Shown here piece after piece: positions 60,736 through 64,000 of a DNA stretch of 64,000 nucleotides; position 1 is the first letter of the stretch; the number at the start of each line of letters is the position of its first letter. A model generated the notes under the pieces. The model was not told the DNA's origin and did not search any database. It worked only from the letters and a program-made list of their open reading frames with translations. This DNA is from Neoroseomonas marina (GTDB lineage Bacteria; Pseudomonadota; Alphaproteobacteria; Acetobacterales; Acetobacteraceae), in NCBI RefSeq assembly GCF_012927745.1, contig NZ_JABBKX010000010.1, positions 62,001 through 126,000 of the forward strand, written 5' to 3'. A program made the position numbers and the translations under genes.

Positions 60736-62280
60736 ATGCCGCGATCCCGCGCACTCGTGAAGGCGGCGCTGCTCGCCTCGGTCAGCCTTCTGCCGGCCTG
60801 CGGACTGACGGTGGAACGCAGCGCGCGGGTCGAGGGCCTCGAACGGGACCTCGCGGCGTCACAGGCCCGCAGCCAGGACCTCGCGACGCGGGTCGGCGAG
60901 TTGGAGCAGGCCCTGGCGGCGGAGCGGCAGGCGCGGGGCGACCTCGCAGCGGTTCAGCGCCAACTGGCTGCGGCACGGCGAGACCTGGCGGCCGCCCACC
61001 AGAATCGGGGCGCGGCGGACCAGGAAGCCGAGGCCATGCGGCAGCGGCTCGAGGCGCAGACCCGGCGGCTCGAAGCGCTGCGGGCCGAATCGCAGCAGAC
61101 CCGGTTGCAGCTGGAGAACCGGATGGCCGAGGCCGCCGCAGCGGAACGTCGACTCGGCATCCTGCGTGGCGATACCCAGGCCGAACAGCAACGCGCTACC
61201 GCGGCACGCGGCGAGGTCGCCGCCGCCGAAGCCCGGCTCGGCACGCTGATGGCCCGCGCCGGCGAGGAGGAGCGCCGGCGCGAAGGCCTGCGCGCCGAGG
61301 TCGCCGCGGCGGAGCAGCGCCTCGTCCAGACGCGCGAGGCAGCGAATGTCGCGCAGGGCGAGGCCAATGCCCGGCGGCAGGGCGTGGCGCAGCTCGAAGC
61401 CGAGATCGGCAGGCTGACGTCCTCGCGTGACCAGGCCGCGACTGATCTGAGGGGCCTGCAGGGCCGCGTGGGGGAGTTGCGTGCCGAGGTCGCCGCCGCC
61501 GAACGCCGGGCGACGGAACTGCGCGACATGACCGGGGGCGAGGAACGCCGCCTGGCTGCCCTGCGCGGAGAGGCCGCAACGGCCGAGCGAACAGCGGCGG
61601 AACGGCGCGAGGCCGCGGCGGAGGCCGATCGCCGCGCCGTGGCTGCCACCCGGGCGGCCGACCAGGAAGCCGAGCGCGCCCGGGCCCAGGCCGAGGAGGC
61701 CCGCCGCACCGCCGGGACGGTGCAGGCCGCGCGCGGCGAAGCGGAGGCGCTGCAGCGCCAGGCCGAGGCACTGCGCCAGGAGGTGGCCGCGTCCGAGCGG
61801 CAGCGCCAGGACCTCGCCCGGCAGAACGAGGCGCTGCGCGGCGAGGTGACGGGGGCGGATCGGCGGCGGGCCGAGCTGGCCACTCAGAACGAGGCGCTGC
61901 GCGCCGAGGTCGCGGCCGCCGACCGTCGGCGGGGCGAGCTCGCCGCCCATGTCGACCGGCTGCAGGCCGAGGTCCAAGCCGCTGATCTGCGGCGCGGCGA
62001 GGCCGCGGCGCAGGCCGATGCGGTTCGCTCGGCCCTGGCCACGGCCGAGCAGCGGCGCGCGGAGGTCGCCCAGCAGGTCGACGCCATGCGGACCGAAGTG
62101 GCGGCCGTCGAGCGCCGCCGCGCCGAGATCGCCGGCCAGATCGCGGCGACCGAGGCGCGGCTCGCGGAACGGCGCGCCGAGCTTACGGAACTCGAGGCGC
62201 GGGTGCGCCGGGCGCGGGAAGCGGCGGGATCCGATTCGATGAGCATCACCGTGCCGGGCCAGGCGCCGGCTCCACGCTGA
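60736..62280 (+). CDS. Coiled-coil lipoprotein with long heptad array
   Basis: A 514-residue protein with a lipoprotein signal (VKAALLASVSLLPACGLTVE, lipobox Cys near residue 20). Nearly the whole remainder (residues about 30-495) is an uninterrupted coiled coil of Ala/Glu/Arg/Gln with repeated units such as LRAEVAAAERR and QNEALRGEV. The tail SMSITVPGQAPAPR is short. Strong RBS GAAGGAGAGG. It may act as a periplasmic ruler or tether between outer membrane and another layer; no enzyme motif is visible. Confidence 0.72.
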   Translation: MPRSRALVKAALLASVSLLPACGLTVERSARVEGLERDLAASQARSQDLATRVGELEQALAAERQARGDLAAVQRQLAAARRDLAAAHQNRGAADQEAEAMRQRLEAQTRRLEALRAESQQTRLQLENRMAEAAAAERRLGILRGDTQAEQQRATAARGEVAAAEARLGTLMARAGEEERRREGLRAEVAAAEQRLVQTREAANVAQGEANARRQGVAQLEAEIGRLTSSRDQAATDLRGLQGRVGELRAEVAAAERRATELRDMTGGEERRLAALRGEAATAERTAAERREAAAEADRRAVAATRAADQEAERARAQAEEARRTAGTVQAARGEAEALQRQAEALRQEVAASERQRQDLARQNEALRGEVTGADRRRAELATQNEALRAEVAAADRRRGELAAHVDRLQAEVQAADLRRGEAAAQADAVRSALATAEQRRAEVAQQVDAMRTEVAAVERRRAEIAGQIAATEARLAERRAELTELEARVRRAREAAGSDSMSITVPGQAPAPR

Positions 62281-62327
62281 TCCTGCCCCCCCGTGAGGCG
62301 GGCGCGGCTTTGCGCTATGGCTTGTCG

Positions 62328-62831
62328 ATGACCCGACCGGATCCCTTACCCCATTTGCGCGCGGTGGCCGCGGCCATGATCCTGCCCGGCCAGCCGGCCG
62401 CGCTGTTCGCGGCCCTTCAGGCGGCGACCGCCGCCTGCATCGGCCATCGGCTGTTCACCGTCATGCGCCACGACGCCGCGGCCGGCCGCAATCGCCGCGT
62501 CTACAGCAGCGATGCGGAGGCCTATCCCGTCGCCGGCTTCAAACCGGTCAACTGGGAGCACCCCTGGACGCAGCGGGTGCTGGTCGAGGGACGCGCCTGG
62601 ATCGGGCGCGACGCCGCCGACATCGCCTGGGCCTACCCCGACCATGAGAAGATCGCAGCCTTGGGCCTCGGGAGCGCGATGAACCTGCCGGTGCGCTGGA
62701 ACGGGCGGCCGCTCGGGTCGGTGAACCTGTTGCACGCCGCGGGCCATTTCACCGAGGAGGACGCGGCGCTCGGCGCGGTGTTTGCAGCGCTGGCGGCGCC
62801 GGCCCTTCTCGCGCCGGATGACGATCGATGA
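62328..62831 (+). CDS. GAF-domain protein
   Basis: A 167-residue single GAF-like domain: LFAALQAATAACIGHRLFTV, then YSSDAEAYPVAGFKPVNWEH, AWIGRDAADIAWAYPDHEKI and MNLPVRWNGRPLGSVNLLHA. The last is a typical GAF strand pattern. No output domain is attached. ATG 62328 is chosen over TTG 62310. Its stop overlaps a possible start of the following Bug gene, so the two are likely co-expressed; the GAF domain may sense the same ligand class, but that is inference. Confidence 0.75.
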   Translation: MTRPDPLPHLRAVAAAMILPGQPAALFAALQAATAACIGHRLFTVMRHDAAAGRNRRVYSSDAEAYPVAGFKPVNWEHPWTQRVLVEGRAWIGRDAADIAWAYPDHEKIAALGLGSAMNLPVRWNGRPLGSVNLLHAAGHFTEEDAALGAVFAALAAPALLAPDDDR

Positions 62832-62845
62832 CCCGGGAGACCTCC

Positions 62846-63817
62846 ATGCACCGCCTGATCCGCCGCCGGCCGCTGCTCGCCGCGACGGCACTCCTTGCGC
62901 CCTTGCCGCTCGCCGCGCAGACTGCCTTCAGCCGACCGATCCGCCTGATCATCCCCTGGGCGCCCGGCGGCACCACCGACATCCTCGGGCGGATCGTGGC
63001 GGAACCGCTGGGCCAGGCGCTGGGGCAGCCCGTGCTGGTCGAGAACCGCACCGGGGCATCGGGCAACATCGGGTCCGATACCGTCGCCAAGGCGGCGCCG
63101 GACGGGCACACCCTGCTCTTCGGGTCGATGTCGACCCACGCGATGAACCACGCACTGATGCGGTCCATGCCCTTCGACGGGGTGGCGGACTTCACGCCGC
63201 TCGCCATGCTGGGCTTCGCGATCAACACGATGGTCGTGCATCCGTCGGTGCCCGCGCAGACGGTGCCGGAGTTCATCGCCTATGTCCGCGCCAACCCGGA
63301 CAATCTGGCCTATGCCTCCGCCGGGCCCGGATCGACCAACCACCTCTGCGCCGCGCTGTTCGAGAGCATGACCGGCGTCCGCATGGTGCATGTGCCCTAT
63401 CGCGGCGGGCAGCCGGCGGTGACGGACACGGTTGGCGGGCAGACACAGCTGTTCTTCAGCGCCGCGACGCAGACCATGCCGCATGTCGAGGGCGGACGGC
63501 TGCGCCTGCTGGCGGTGACCGAAGCTGCGCGCTGGAGCCGCCAGCCGAACGTGCCGACGGTGGGCGAAAGCGTACCCGGCTACGAGATGGCGGTGTGGTA
63601 CGGCGCCTTCGGTCCGAAGGGCATGGATCCGGCCCTGCAGCAGCGCCTGAACGCGGAGCTGAACCGCATCCTCATGACGCCCGCGGTGAAGGAACGTCTC
63701 GAGGGCATGGGGGTGGAGATGGCGCCCGAATCCACCGCCGCCTTCGGGCAGCGCGTGCGTACCGACGCGGAGAAGTGGGGGGCGCTGATCCGGCGCCTGG
63801 GCATCGAGGCCAGCTGA
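62846..63817 (+). CDS. Bug/TctC-family tripartite tricarboxylate-type binding protein
   Basis: A 323-residue Bug protein. Signal peptide RRRPLLAATALLAPLPLAAQ, then SRPIRLIIPWAPGGTTDILG, LVENRTGASGNIGSDTVAKA and VHVPYRGGQPAVTDTVGGQT, which are the ligand-pocket loops. ATG 62846 is favoured by GGGAG 6 bases upstream over the overlapping ATG 62828. No TctA/TctB genes lie nearby in the window. It precedes an enoyl-CoA hydratase gene, which suggests a carboxylic-acid catabolic unit. Confidence 0.92.
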   Translation: MHRLIRRRPLLAATALLAPLPLAAQTAFSRPIRLIIPWAPGGTTDILGRIVAEPLGQALGQPVLVENRTGASGNIGSDTVAKAAPDGHTLLFGSMSTHAMNHALMRSMPFDGVADFTPLAMLGFAINTMVVHPSVPAQTVPEFIAYVRANPDNLAYASAGPGSTNHLCAALFESMTGVRMVHVPYRGGQPAVTDTVGGQTQLFFSAATQTMPHVEGGRLRLLAVTEAARWSRQPNVPTVGESVPGYEMAVWYGAFGPKGMDPALQQRLNAELNRILMTPAVKERLEGMGVEMAPESTAAFGQRVRTDAEKWGALIRRLGIEAS

Positions 63818-63880
63818 GCCCGGCTTGCCGGGTCCGCGGGCGCGCTCCATCCTCCGCCGCCTCATACGGGGGAAATGCCG

Positions 63881-64000
63881 ATGGACGCGCCGCTGAAGGT
63901 CGAGATCGAGGAGGGCATCGCCCTCCTCACCATGAATCGTGCGGAGTCGCGCAACCCGCTCGACCCCGAGATGCAGGACGCGCTGCTCGACACGCTGTCC
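63881..64000 (+). CDS. Enoyl-CoA hydratase/isomerase family protein (3' partial)
   Basis: The first 40 codons of a crotonase-type gene: a starting strand VEIEEGIALLTMNRAESRNP and then LDPEMQDALLDTLS, as in enoyl-CoA hydratases. ATG 63881 has GGGGG 8 bases upstream, preferred over ATG 63875. The oxyanion-hole residues and the rest of the protein lie outside the window. Confidence 0.8.
   Translation, partial: MDAPLKVEIEEGIALLTMNRAESRNPLDPEMQDALLDTLS

Overview
The window is a high-GC stretch (about 70% by eye, not computed) of an alphaproteobacterial chromosome. It most resembles Acetobacteraceae of the Roseomonas type. The clues are the hemC-hemD-mic60-hemY cluster facing tsaD, an aapJQMP amino-acid transporter, scoAB and phbB, several orphan extracytoplasmic binding proteins of the Bug/TctC, TRAP and peptide classes, and GC-rich palindromes between genes. 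No insertion sequence, integrase, prophage or CRISPR array was seen. The assignment rests on gene content and style only.

Layout. 1-10748 (+): the tail of an amidino-transferase/deiminase-like enzyme, an FAD-linked 2-hydroxyacid dehydrogenase, a RidA-like protein, an MFS carrier, a double-domain universal stress protein, an RND efflux adaptor and pump, and a lone molybdopterin hydroxylase large subunit. 10755-10890 holds four back-to-back palindromes. 10894-15085 (-) is the tetrapyrrole/membrane-architecture cluster hemC-hemD-mic60-hemY, facing tsaD. 16155-19672 (-) holds a hydrolase coupled to a peptide-type binding protein, a secreted protein of unknown role and tRNA-Thr. 19856-25462 holds a TonB-like protein, small ORFs, a NitT/TauT-type ABC importer and a pteridine-reductase-like SDR next to folB. 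25463-25749 is a gene-free region with several DnaA-box-like words. 25750-37182 (+) runs uvrC, a YqaA-type membrane protein, pgsA, a lipoprotein, moaD-moaE, two tandem paralogous polytopic proteins of unknown function, a TSUP carrier, an MFS carrier, a TRAP-type binding protein and uppP. 37194-41706 holds an ACT-like small protein, a lipoprotein, a Bug protein, phbB and two tandem double-YciI proteins.

41711-44884 is clearly richer in A+T than its surroundings. It carries a divergent pair, a GT-C-like membrane protein and a GT2-methyltransferase fusion, and looks like acquired surface-glycan DNA. After it come scoB/scoA (-), tRNA-Ala, kup with a coupled small gene (-), and the aapJQMP operon (-). 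The rest holds an ornithine-cyclodeaminase-family gene, a RutE-like nitroreductase, an NfuA-type Fe-S scaffold, rpmB, an Atm1-type ABC exporter, a DUF4743-Nudix protein, a coiled-coil lipoprotein, a GAF protein, a second orphan Bug protein and the start of an enoyl-CoA hydratase.

How the genes fit together. Several form recognisable modules: haem synthesis plus Mic60; folate (FolM-like plus FolB); molybdopterin synthase (MoaD+MoaE), which could supply the molybdoenzyme at 8427; Fe-S handling (NfuA-like and Atm1-like, about 1 kb apart); ketone-body/PHB metabolism (PhbB, ScoAB); and amino-acid uptake (AapJQMP). The least explained parts are the tandem membrane paralogs (30324-33082), the AT-rich glycan island, the double-YciI pair and the DnaA-box-like region before uvrC.
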